A stretch of 5,507 nucleotides of DNA, taken from NCBI GenBank assembly GCA_017455385.1, contig JAFTBD010000083.1, positions 1 through 5,507 on the forward strand, read 5' to 3'. Shown here in pieces: positions 1 through 5,507 of this stretch. This DNA comes from Clostridia bacterium. Lineage in GTDB: Bacteria; Bacillota; Clostridia; Christensenellales; CAG-1252. A program made the position numbers and the translations under genes. Positions within the stretch are counted from its first letter, which is position 1, and every line of letters starts with the position of its first letter. Below the pieces are notes generated by a model. That model saw only the letters and a list, made by a program, of their open reading frames with translations, had not been told where the DNA came from and ran no database searches.

Positions 1-540
1 AGCTCTCCGGTCAGCGCCGTGGTTCCCTCGGTCCACTCCATTTCGGAGGTATTCAGGAAGACCCTGGCCCGGCTGATGCTGTTGACCAGGCTGCGGGGAC
101 CGCTGACCGCCACCAGCGGCGGGTCGACGCTGGGCGTGCTCATATACCATCCCGTGGGCACCTCTCCCGTCACCGTCACGGATACGGGAATCCGGTAGCG
201 GTAGATAAAGTCTTCCACCTGCACCTTGACGCTCTCCGGGCTGATGCTGGAAACCCGGCCGTAAATGGAAGACGTGGAGCTTTGCAGCTTCAGGTCCTGT
301 TCCCCGGTCCCACTGATCCGGCTCAGGTCCACCCGGATGTTATAGGCGGAGGCTTCCGCCCGTTCATACTGCATCTGGGGCACCGCGGCCACCGCCGTCA
401 CGCCCCCCAGCGAATCGCTCAGATCGCTGACCACGATGTACCCGTTCCGTTTCATGGTATCCGTACCGCTGATGTTCACATTGACATCGGTGAAGGTTTT
501 TTCACGGGTCAGCGTTTCATCCTGGCTGATCAGACCGGCC
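1..540 (-). other. YbbR/CdaR-like coding segment, missing its own N-terminus and its C-terminus
   Basis: This part of the frame encodes residues 154-333 and matches the YbbR domain pattern. It begins with WAGLISQDETLTREKTFTDV, which resembles the end of the single N-terminal membrane helix of CdaR proteins followed by the first strand of YbbR repeat 1. A second repeat includes IPVSVTVTGEVPTGW (271-285) and the characteristic VSGPRSLVNSISRARV (299-314). In Firmicutes, CdaR is a membrane-anchored extracytoplasmic regulator of the diadenylate cyclase CdaA, usually encoded as cdaA-cdaR-glmM. Here no cdaA lies upstream; an ABC transporter gene takes its place. This supports the idea that the upstream sequence does not belong to this gene. 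Family assignment is by pattern recognition; it could be another multi-YbbR protein. Confidence 0.75.
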
Positions 541-1001
541 CAGATCGTGACGCTGATGAGGATCGCCATCACGATGATCGCGCCCTTCCCCGCGCCCACC
601 CAAATAATGATGATCGGACCGAGCGCTATTTTCGGCAAGGCATTCAACACGACGATATAGGGCTCCAAGATACGCCGAAGCGGCTCGATGAGCCATAATA
701 TCACCGCGATAACGAGACCGATCGCCGTCGCGGACAGAAATCCGACCACTGTCTCGGCAAGTGTCGCCGTTGCATGCCGCCATAATTCGCCGCTCTCGGA
801 CAGCGCTCGGAAGGACGCCCACATCTTGGACGGAGAGCTGAAAATGAAGCTGTCGATGATCTCATTTGACGCGAGCAATTCCCACACGAGGAAAAACACG
901 ACCAAAATGAAGAGTTGCATGAGGACGGTGAATGCCGTTTTCCCTCGTTCTTTCCTAAGATACGCCGCCTGTTGTTGGCTGATCGCCGATTTCTTTTTCA
1001 T
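1..1001 (-). CDS. ABC transporter permease N-terminal half joined in frame to YbbR/CdaR-like repeats (partial, probable chimera)
   Basis: One open frame of 333 codons starts at the ATG at 1001-999 and leaves the window at its left edge without a stop. The start is supported by GGAG seven bases upstream. It overlaps the end of the ATPase gene by 47 bases, which suggests translational coupling. Residues 1-153 look like a BPD_transp_1 permease of the SsuC/TauC/ThiX kind. Hydrophobic segments lie near 24-43, 81-105, 112-135 and 140-153, and the stretch ALPKIALGPIIIIWVGAG (121-138) is typical of these permeases. The expected EAA loop, which docks on the ATPase, and the last membrane helices are absent. 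From about W154 the sequence is instead YbbR-like: a TREKTFTDV segment (165-173), a first repeat to about 265 and a second from about 266. Leucine codons change from 2 CTG in 20 before the join to 11 CTG in 11 after it. The frame is certain; a single functional protein is doubtful. Confidence 0.7.
   Translation of the reverse strand, partial: MKKKSAISQQQAAYLRKERGKTAFTVLMQLFILVVFFLVWELLASNEIIDSFIFSSPSKMWASFRALSESGELWRHATATLAETVVGFLSATAIGLVIAVILWLIEPLRRILEPYIVVLNALPKIALGPIIIIWVGAGKGAIIVMAILISVTIWAGLISQDETLTREKTFTDVNVNISGTDTMKRNGYIVVSDLSDSLGGVTAVAAVPQMQYERAEASAYNIRVDLSRISGTGEQDLKLQSSTSSIYGRVSSISPESVKVQVEDFIYRYRIPVSVTVTGEVPTGWYMSTPSVDPPLVAVSGPRSLVNSISRARVFLNTSEMEWTEGTTALTGE
530..556. other. Sequence junction: permease to YbbR (chimeric assembly or recombination breakpoint)
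   Basis: Within this short interval the minus-strand frame changes family and codon style at once. To the right (higher coordinates) the gene is a permease with mixed leucine codons (CTC, TTG, CTT, TTA). To the left it is YbbR with only CTG leucine and mostly CGG arginine. Both partners are hydrophobic at this point: the permease's fourth membrane segment and the tail of CdaR's anchor helix. The exact base cannot be fixed because a few bases may be common to both. No insertion-sequence ends, target-site duplication or terminal inverted repeats are visible, which argues against transposition. Confidence 0.65.
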
Positions 1002-1746
1002 TCGTAAACTCCAATTCTTTCCAAATATCGCGGAAGAGGGACGCGAAAGCTTTCTCTTCCCTTCTCTCGATAGAGGATCGTTCCCTCGGTAGGGGGATGT
1101 CGAAGACCTTCTTGACTCGGGCGGGACGCTTCGTCAACACCGCGACGCGGTCGCAGAGCGCGATGCCTTCGCTGATGTCATGGGTGACGAGGATCGCCGT
1201 GATACCCTCCTGCCTGATGATACGTCTGACGTCTTCCGCTACCGTGAGCCTCGTCTGGAAGTCGAGCGCCGAGAAGGGTTCGTCGAGCAAGACCAATTTC
1301 GGTCGTAGCGCGAGGGTGCGGATGAGCGCGGCGCGCTGTCGCATCCCGCCCGAGAGTTCGGAAGGACGTTTCCGAAGGAAGTCGCCCAAACTGTACTTTC
1401 TCGCAAGGGAAAGCGCATAGTCGACGTTTTCCTCTGTCTTGATACCTCGTATCTCGAGCCCGAGCGTGACGTTGTCCTCCACCGTTCGCCACTCGAAAAG
1501 GTGGTCGCGCTGAAGCATATACCCGGTTTCCGAGGGGGAGATATCCCGACGGATCTCCCCCGATGACGGCGTCAATATCCCTGCGAGGATGGAGAGGAGC
1601 GTCGTCTTGCCACTGCCGGAAGGCCCCACGATCCCGTAGAATTCCCCTTCCACGACATTCATCGTCAAGCCGTCGACCGCGAGCGTCTCCCCGCTTCTGC
1701 CGTGATAACGATGCACGATATTCGTTAGTCGTAAAATTTCTTTCAT
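955..1746 (-). CDS. ABC transporter ATP-binding protein (nitrate/sulfonate/taurine/thiamine-precursor type)
   Basis: This 263-residue cytoplasmic ATPase would power the importer formed with the adjacent binding protein and permease. All motifs are intact: Walker A GPSGSGKT (41-48), Q-loop glutamine Q79 in YMLQRD, signature LSGGMRQR (131-138), Walker B LVLLDEP (151-157), D-loop SALD (159-162) and switch histidine H189 in THD. The pattern DHLFEWRTVEDNVTLGLE just after the Q-loop and the length of about 260 residues are typical of the SsuB/TauB/ThiZ group (COG1116). The start at 1746 lies 21 bases after the stop of the binding-protein gene. The region before it is purine-rich (GAAAGAAGA), with a farther AAGGTGG overlapping that stop, so the ribosome site is weak and coupling to the upstream gene is likely. 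The 3' end overlaps the permease start by 47 bases. Substrate specificity cannot be read from the ATPase. Confidence 0.93.
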   Translation of the reverse strand: MKEILRLTNIVHRYHGRSGETLAVDGLTMNVVEGEFYGIVGPSGSGKTTLLSILAGILTPSSGEIRRDISPSETGYMLQRDHLFEWRTVEDNVTLGLEIRGIKTEENVDYALSLARKYSLGDFLRKRPSELSGGMRQRAALIRTLALRPKLVLLDEPFSALDFQTRLTVAEDVRRIIRQEGITAILVTHDISEGIALCDRVAVLTKRPARVKKVFDIPLPRERSSIERREEKAFASLFRDIWKELEFTNEKEIGDQPTTGGVS

Positions 1747-1767
1747 TCTTCTTTCGTTCGCGCCACC

Positions 1768-2754
1768 TTACGAGAGGTAGGAATTATCCACGAGATCGGC
1801 GTAGGACGCTTTCTTCGTCATCACGCCCGCCTCGATGATGATGTCTTGCAGACGGTCGAAGTCCTCTTCCTTGAGCGCCATCGAATCGACATAGGCTCCG
1901 ATGCGCTTATAGTTCGCGATCGCGGAAGTCAATACTTCTATTGAAGTATCCGCAAAGGACGGCGCCACCGCTTCGGCGATCTCCGCCGCAGTGTGGGTAG
2001 AGACGTAGTCGACGCCCTTCTTCACCGCGCGAAGGAATCTCACGACCTTGTCTTTGTTCTTCTTGAGATAGCTCTGCTCACAACAGAAACAGGTGTACGG
2101 TATGGTGCCCGCTTCCTCTCCGACCGAGGCTACGATGTAGCCTTTCCCCGCATTCTGGAAATTCGTGGCGGCAGGCTCGAACATCGTGCAGAAATCCCCC
2201 GTGCCACCCTCGAACGCCGCAGCGATGAGGTCGTACTGAACGTCGTAATTGATGGTCATATTCCCGCCGTCCGTGTATCCGTTCTTCTTCAAGGCGTATT
2301 CGAGCGCCATCGCAGGCACACCGCCTTTTCTGCCGCCGATTATCTCCTTGCCCGCGAACCCGTTGCTCCATGAGAAATTCGCGTTCTCTTCACGGGCGAT
2401 GACGAAAGAGCCGTCCCGTTGGGTCAGCTGTCCGATGACGATGGGATAATTCTTCTTGCCCTCGTTATAAACGTAGACCGCCGCTTCCGGTCCGCAGAAG
2501 CCGATATCCGCCTGCCCCGACAAGACAGCCGTCATGGTTTTATCCGCGCCGCCGCCGTTGGTGAGCTCGATCTTGATGCCCTCTTCCGTGAAATAGCCTT
2601 GATTCAGCGCCACGTAAAGCGGAGCGTAGAACACCGAATGGGTGACCTCGTTCAGCCGAATGGTCTCTTCCGCGCTCGTGCTGCACGCCGCGATGGGGAT
2701 CGAGAGTGCTAGAAGCGCCACGATAAGTAAAATGCCGATGATTTTATTTTTCAT
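1768..2754 (-). CDS. ABC transporter solute-binding lipoprotein, NMT1/THI5-like family
   Basis: This 328-residue exported protein captures the solute outside the membrane and delivers it to the ABC importer. The N-terminus is a lipoprotein signal: positive MKNK, a hydrophobic core at 5-21, and lipobox IAAC with lipidated C24. The mature part has the NMT1/COG0715 hallmarks: FYAPLYVALNQGYFTEEGI (42-60) at the start of lobe 1, a GQADIGF segment (80-86), GFAGKEIIG (132-140), and a DFCTMFEPAA segment (187-196) in lobe 2. Relatives bind nitrate, alkylsulfonates, taurine, or thiamine and riboflavin precursors; I cannot choose among these. A cysteine cluster, TCFCC (221-225), sits before SYLKKNKDKVVRFLRAVKKG (228-247), a region that recalls the cysteine-rich stretch of yeast Thi5. 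The start is firm: AAAGGAG lies six bases upstream. It is the first gene of the operon, divergent from the pgsA-like gene. Confidence 0.92.
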   Translation of the reverse strand: MKNKIIGILLIVALLALSIPIAACSTSAEETIRLNEVTHSVFYAPLYVALNQGYFTEEGIKIELTNGGGADKTMTAVLSGQADIGFCGPEAAVYVYNEGKKNYPIVIGQLTQRDGSFVIAREENANFSWSNGFAGKEIIGGRKGGVPAMALEYALKKNGYTDGGNMTINYDVQYDLIAAAFEGGTGDFCTMFEPAATNFQNAGKGYIVASVGEEAGTIPYTCFCCEQSYLKKNKDKVVRFLRAVKKGVDYVSTHTAAEIAEAVAPSFADTSIEVLTSAIANYKRIGAYVDSMALKEEDFDRLQDIIIEAGVMTKKASYADLVDNSYLS

Positions 2755-2760
2755 AAGGTT

Positions 2761-2765
2761 CTCCT
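2761..2765 (-). promoter_or_regulatory. Ribosome binding site of the solute-binding protein gene
   Basis: On the minus strand AAAGGAG is followed by AACCTT and then ATG. The core AGGAG has a six-base spacer, close to the ideal, and it fixes the start codon at 2754. Confidence 0.85.
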
Positions 2766-2784
2766 TTTTTTGAACTTCTATACC

Positions 2785-2813
2785 ATACTATTCGGAGGGA
2801 AGGGAAATGTTGA
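2785..2813 (-). promoter_or_regulatory. Candidate sigma-A-type promoter for the transporter operon
   Basis: On the minus strand TCAACA (2813-2808) and TAGTAT (2790-2785) are 17 bases apart, each matching four of six consensus positions. This would give a leader of roughly 25 bases before the ATG at 2754. A second possible -10, TATAGA (2782-2777), has no good -35 partner. The assignment is weak and rests only on hexamer matches and position. Confidence 0.3.
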
Positions 2814-2830
2814 AAGATGTCCTTTGGACA

Positions 2831-2903
2831 CGATATGCCATGAGGGCGGTGCGATATGCCCAGATAGGACGTGATATATACGTTGCCGCAGATGCGATAT
2901 GTT
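2831..2903. repeat. Four GATAT-core direct repeats with about 21-base spacing in the divergent promoter region
   Basis: On the plus strand CGATATGCC occurs at 2831-2839 and again at 2852-2860. TGATATATA is at 2872-2880 and CGATATGTT at 2895-2903. The GATAT cores begin at 2832, 2853, 2873 and 2896, so the steps are 21, 20 and 23 bases, about two helical turns. Copies 2 and 4 share TGCGATATG, and copies 1 and 3 are both preceded by GGAC. The array lies between the two opposing promoters, where a regulator of either operon could bind on one face of the DNA. Function is inferred; such short cores could also recur by chance. Confidence 0.4.
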
Positions 2904-2919
2904 CTCGCACGGCTCGAAC
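2901..2919. repeat. Short inverted repeat GTTC-N2-GC-N3-GC-N2-GAAC
   Basis: The 19 bases GTTCTCGCACGGCTCGAAC form an imperfect palindrome with matching outer arms GTTC/GAAC and inner pairs GC/GC around a three-base centre. It overlaps the end of the fourth GATAT repeat and lies about 45 bases upstream of the -35 element of the pgsA-like gene. It could be an operator for a dimeric regulator. The arms are short and no known box is recognised. It is not the Gram-positive LexA box, in which GAAC precedes GTTC. Confidence 0.25.
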
Positions 2920-2962
2920 ATAAAGGATAAACTCATTCGATCCGGCAAGGGGCGTTTTTTAA

Positions 2963-2991
2963 TTGACTTTATTTTGAGTACGCTATAAAAT
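2963..2991 (+). promoter_or_regulatory. Sigma-A-type promoter of the pgsA-valS operon
   Basis: TTGACT (2963-2968) matches five of six bases of the -35 consensus. TAAAAT (2986-2991), five of six, follows after 17 bases; the overlapping TATAAA (2984-2989) would give a 15-base spacer. The region is AT-rich, unlike the flanking coding DNA. With either -10, transcription would begin at about 2996-2999, at or just before the ATG of the next gene, leaving no room for a leader. Confidence 0.65.
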
Positions 2992-2998
2992 TTATTTT

Positions 2999-3631
2999 AT
3001 GAGCGCACATATAGCAAGAAAAGATCTTTATAATTTGCCGAATATCTTGACTTATATCAGGCTTTTATGTGTTCCCGCCTTCATCGCCGTATTCTTCGCG
3101 GTGGACGGAAAACAGGATCTCAACGTCTATATCGCTTTCGCCATCTTCGCCTTCGCGTCTCTCACGGACGTGCTGGACGGTTACATCGCGCGGAAATATT
3201 CCATCGTCAGCGACCTCGGCAAGATGCTCGACCCTCTCGCGGACAAGCTTCTCCAAGTCTCTGCGTCGATATGCCTCTGCGTGAATGATTTCATCCACCA
3301 CTCCAATATCGGGATGCTTTATATCCTCTTCCCCGTATTGCTCGGAGCGAAAGAGCTATTCATGCTCGTGTGGGGCATCATCTTGGCGAAGAAGACCATC
3401 GTCGTGCACAGCAACGTATACGGCAAGATAGCCGCCTTTATCAATGCGGTCGGGCTCCTGATGAGCTTCTTCGCGAAGGCGGAATACGACGCTTACCGCA
3501 TCGTCTGCACCGTGATCCTCGCGCTCGGCTGCGTGATGGCGTACGTCGCGCTCGTGAATTACATCGTGAAACTCGCCCGTCAACTGGGCGGCACTATCAA
3601 AAATAAATCCGATATGGATCTGAAATTTTAG
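2999..3631 (+). CDS. pgsA: CDP-alcohol phosphatidyltransferase, probably CDP-diacylglycerol--glycerol-3-phosphate 3-phosphatidyltransferase
   Basis: This 210-residue integral membrane enzyme is expected to transfer the phosphatidyl group of CDP-diacylglycerol to glycerol 3-phosphate, the committed step to phosphatidylglycerol. The family motif is perfect: D57, D60, G61, A64, R65, G74, D78 and D82 in the spacing of D-x2-DG-x2-AR-x8-G-x3-D-x3-D. These aspartates bind the divalent metals and D82 is the usual catalytic base. NLPNILTYIRLLCVPAFIAV (12-31) is the conserved N-terminal entry to the first membrane helix. Further hydrophobic segments lie near 42-56, 105-130, 145-160 and 168-190. Length fits PgsA (about 180-210). 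Related enzymes (cardiolipin synthase of the CDP-alcohol type, phosphatidylserine or inositol-phosphate synthases) share the motif, so the substrate is inferred. The ATG at 2999 is the first in its frame after the TGA at 2975 and has no Shine-Dalgarno sequence. A TTG at 3035 would remove 12 residues just before the conserved core. Confidence 0.85.
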   Translation: MSAHIARKDLYNLPNILTYIRLLCVPAFIAVFFAVDGKQDLNVYIAFAIFAFASLTDVLDGYIARKYSIVSDLGKMLDPLADKLLQVSASICLCVNDFIHHSNIGMLYILFPVLLGAKELFMLVWGIILAKKTIVVHSNVYGKIAAFINAVGLLMSFFAKAEYDAYRIVCTVILALGCVMAYVALVNYIVKLARQLGGTIKNKSDMDLKF

Positions 3632-3632
3632 A

Positions 3633-3638
3633 AGAGGA
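3633..3638 (+). promoter_or_regulatory. Ribosome binding site of valS
   Basis: AGAGGA lies seven bases before the ATG at 3646, directly after the TAG stop of the pgsA-like gene. A second in-frame ATG at 3652 would have a 13-base spacer, so 3646 is preferred. Confidence 0.6.
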
Positions 3639-3645
3639 CTGACTT

Positions 3646-5507
3646 ATGGAAATGGAAAAGACCTACGATCCGAAACAATTTGAAGATTCCCTTTACGCCA
3701 CTTGGGTGGAAAAGGGATATTTCACGCCGACCATCGATCCGAAAAAGGATCCTTATACCATCGTGATCCCCCCGCCCAATATCACAGGACAACTGCATAT
3801 GGGGCACGCGCTCAATAATACACTGCAAGATATCATGGTGCGTTTCAAGAGGATGCAAGGCTACCCCACTCTGTGGCTCCCCGGCACCGACCACGCCTCC
3901 ATCGCCACGGAAGTAAAGATCGTTGACAAGCTGAAGGCGGAAGGCACGTCGAAAGAGGCTCTCGGCAGAGAAGGATTCCTCAAAGCGGCGTGGGAATGGA
4001 AACGCCAATACGGCGGCAGGATCGTCGAACAGCTGAAGAAGCTCGGCAGTTCTCTCGACTGGACGCGCGAAGCCTTCACGATGGACGACCGCTGCAATAA
4101 GGCGGTCAAGAAGGTTTTCGTGAACCTTTACAATAAAGGTCTCATCTATCGCGGCAGCCGCATCATCAATTGGTGCCCCTGCTGCAAGACCGCTCTCTCG
4201 GACGCGGAGGTGGAATACTCCGAGCAGGACAGCTTCCTGTGGGATATCAAATACCCTCTTACCGACGGCAGCGGCTATATCGTGGTGGCGACCACCCGTC
4301 CCGAGACGATGTTCGGCGATACGGCTGTGGCGGTGAACCCGAAAGACGATCGTTACGCCGATATGATCGGCAAGACCCTCTCCCTCCCCCTCACCGATCG
4401 GAAGATCCCCATCGTGGCGGACGAATACGTCGAGATGGATTTCGGTAGCGGCGCGGTGAAGATCACCCCCGCCCACGATCCCAATGACTTCGAGGTCGGT
4501 ATGCGTCACGGGCTTGAAGTCATCCGCGTGATGAATGACGACGGCACGATGAATGAGAAAGCGGGCGCGGCATACGCGGGACTCGATAGAATGGTCGCGA
4601 GGAAGAAGGTGGAAGAAGACCTCGCCGCGGCGGGTCTCCTCGTGAACAAGGAGCCTTACAAACATAACGTCGGCGAATGCTACCGCTGTCACAGCAGCGT
4701 GGAGCCCATCATCTCCAAGCAATGGTTCGTCAAGATGAAGCCTCTCGCAGAGCCCGCCATCAAGGTGGTGAAGGACGGCGAGATCGAATTCATCCCCGAG
4801 CGTTTCTCCAAAGTGTATTTCGGTTGGATGGAGAATATCAAAGACTGGTGTATCTCCCGTCAGCTGTGGTGGGGACACCGCATTCCCGCCTATTACTGCG
4901 CCGTTTGCGGCGAGACAATAGTCTCGGAAGCAGCCCCGACCAAGTGTCCGAAATGCGGCGGCACGCATTTTAACCAAGACGAGGACGTCCTCGACACCTG
5001 GTTTTCGAGCGCGCTGTGGCCTTTCTCCACGCTCGGCTATCCCGACAAGACCGAGGACCTTACATATTTCTATCCGACGAGCGTGCTCATCACCGCTTAC
5101 GACATCATCTTCTTCTGGGTGGCGCGTATGATCTTCTCCGGCATCGAGCATATGGGCAAGATACCCTTCTCCAAAGTGATGATCCACGGCATCGTGCGCG
5201 ATAAGCTCGGACGCAAGATGAGCAAGAGCCTCGGGAACGGCATCGATCCCCTGATCGTCATCGACAAATACGGCGCGGATTCCTTGCGCTTCTCCCTCGC
5301 GAACGGCATAGCCCCCGGCGGTGACACCCGTTTCTACGAAGAGAAGGTCGAGAGCGCGAGAAACTTTATAAATAAAGTTTGGAATGCCTCCCGTTTTGTG
5401 AAAATGAACCTCGAAGACGTGGACCTCATTCCCATCGACAAGACCGAGAAGACCATCGCGGACAAGTGGATCCTCACCCGCTTGCAGGAAACGGCGAAGG
5501 CTGTCAC
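3646..5507 (+). CDS. valS: Valyl-tRNA synthetase, N-terminal 620 residues (cut by window edge)
   Basis: This class I synthetase activates valine with ATP, charges tRNA-Val in the cytoplasm, and hydrolyses mischarged Thr-tRNA-Val. The Rossmann fold carries PPPNITGQLHMGHAL with HMGH at 51-54, and the KMSKS loop is intact at 524-528. The CP1 editing domain shows TTRPE (216-220) and the GSGAVKITPAHDPNDFEVG block with D281, which by position is the likely counterpart of the editing aspartate of bacterial ValRS. Four CxxC pairs (C177/C180, C345/C348, C418/C421, C434/C437) fit the two zinc sites known from Thermus thermophilus ValRS. DKWILTRL near the right edge begins the anticodon-binding domain. 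About 260 residues, including the rest of that domain and the C-terminal coiled coil, lie beyond the window (bacterial ValRS is about 880). It begins 14 bases after the pgsA-like stop, so the two are likely co-transcribed. No T-box leader is seen. Confidence 0.98.
   Translation, partial: MEMEKTYDPKQFEDSLYATWVEKGYFTPTIDPKKDPYTIVIPPPNITGQLHMGHALNNTLQDIMVRFKRMQGYPTLWLPGTDHASIATEVKIVDKLKAEGTSKEALGREGFLKAAWEWKRQYGGRIVEQLKKLGSSLDWTREAFTMDDRCNKAVKKVFVNLYNKGLIYRGSRIINWCPCCKTALSDAEVEYSEQDSFLWDIKYPLTDGSGYIVVATTRPETMFGDTAVAVNPKDDRYADMIGKTLSLPLTDRKIPIVADEYVEMDFGSGAVKITPAHDPNDFEVGMRHGLEVIRVMNDDGTMNEKAGAAYAGLDRMVARKKVEEDLAAAGLLVNKEPYKHNVGECYRCHSSVEPIISKQWFVKMKPLAEPAIKVVKDGEIEFIPERFSKVYFGWMENIKDWCISRQLWWGHRIPAYYCAVCGETIVSEAAPTKCPKCGGTHFNQDEDVLDTWFSSALWPFSTLGYPDKTEDLTYFYPTSVLITAYDIIFFWVARMIFSGIEHMGKIPFSKVMIHGIVRDKLGRKMSKSLGNGIDPLIVIDKYGADSLRFSLANGIAPGGDTRFYEEKVESARNFINKVWNASRFVKMNLEDVDLIPIDKTEKTIADKWILTRLQETAKAV

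Noticed and set aside
541..541. Transposon or IS insertion as the cause of the permease/YbbR join
   Set aside because: There are no terminal inverted repeats, target duplications or transposase fragments, and the YbbR sequence is itself a host-type gene.
282..698. A 138-codon plus-strand open frame across the permease/YbbR junction
   Set aside because: The minus-strand frame here has clear permease and YbbR content. The plus-strand product is low-complexity His/Arg/Asp-rich and lacks a ribosome binding site.
517..822. A 101-codon minus-strand open frame inside the permease region
   Set aside because: It is in a different frame from the permease and encodes an Arg/His-rich product with no membrane segments; the membrane protein frame is the real one.
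2843..2856. AGGGCGGTGCGATA resembles the T-box core AGGGTGGTACCGCG, and valS is a common T-box target
   Set aside because: Several core positions differ, there is no following terminator hairpin, no stem I or specifier loop is visible, and the likely promoter lies downstream of it, so it would not be transcribed with valS.
2951..2962. GGCGTTTTTTAA as a possible rho-independent terminator
   Set aside because: No complementary stem precedes the T run, and the flanking genes are divergent, so no terminator is expected here.
2755..2998. Possible TPP or other riboswitch upstream of the solute-binding protein
   Set aside because: The conserved TPP core sequences are absent on the minus strand, and the most plausible promoter leaves a leader of only about 25 bases.
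3628..5187. A 519-codon open frame on the minus strand, antisense to valS
   Set aside because: It lies wholly opposite a clear ValRS coding sequence, its product is rich in His, Asp and Arg with no recognisable domain, and no ribosome site precedes it. It is the usual shadow produced by a GC-biased third codon position.

Overview
The window reads as a fragment of an uncultured low-to-mid-GC Gram-positive genome of clostridial type, probably from a metagenome. The evidence is a lipoprotein-anchored solute-binding protein, AGGAG-type ribosome binding sites, and bacterial-type PgsA and ValRS sequences. The taxonomic call is an inference from sequence character and codon use only. From about base 541 to the right edge, the genes share one codon style rich in CTC leucine. 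Bases 1-540 use CTG for every leucine, which suggests a different genomic source.

Layout. The left half (1-2754) is read on the minus strand. It holds a solute-binding lipoprotein of the NMT1/THI5-like (COG0715) family, its ABC ATPase, and a frame that begins as the cognate membrane permease. After about 153 residues that frame continues, with no stop or frameshift, into YbbR repeats typical of CdaR, the regulator of the diadenylate cyclase CdaA. It then runs off the left edge. A 244-base divergent intergenic region (2755-2998) follows. It carries a candidate promoter in each direction, four GATAT-core repeats about two helical turns apart, and a small inverted repeat. The right half is read on the plus strand: a CDP-alcohol phosphatidyltransferase (PgsA-like), then valyl-tRNA synthetase 14 bases later, cut by the right edge.

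How the genes work together. The three minus-strand genes form one operon for an importer of a small, probably nitrogen- or sulfur-containing or thiamine-precursor-like solute. The substrate cannot be fixed from sequence, and no TPP riboswitch is visible upstream. As it stands here, the permease lacks its C-terminal half, including the loop that contacts the ATPase. The importer could work only if the junction is an assembly artefact or another permease exists. The plus-strand pair joins an acidic-phospholipid synthesis enzyme and a translation enzyme, both housekeeping.

No convincing new biological system is visible. The most important observation is the permease/YbbR junction near base 541. 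I regard it as more likely a chimeric assembly or recombination breakpoint than a functional fusion. The next most interesting items are the phased repeats in the divergent promoter region, the apparently leaderless start of the pgsA-like gene, and a cysteine cluster in the solute-binding protein.
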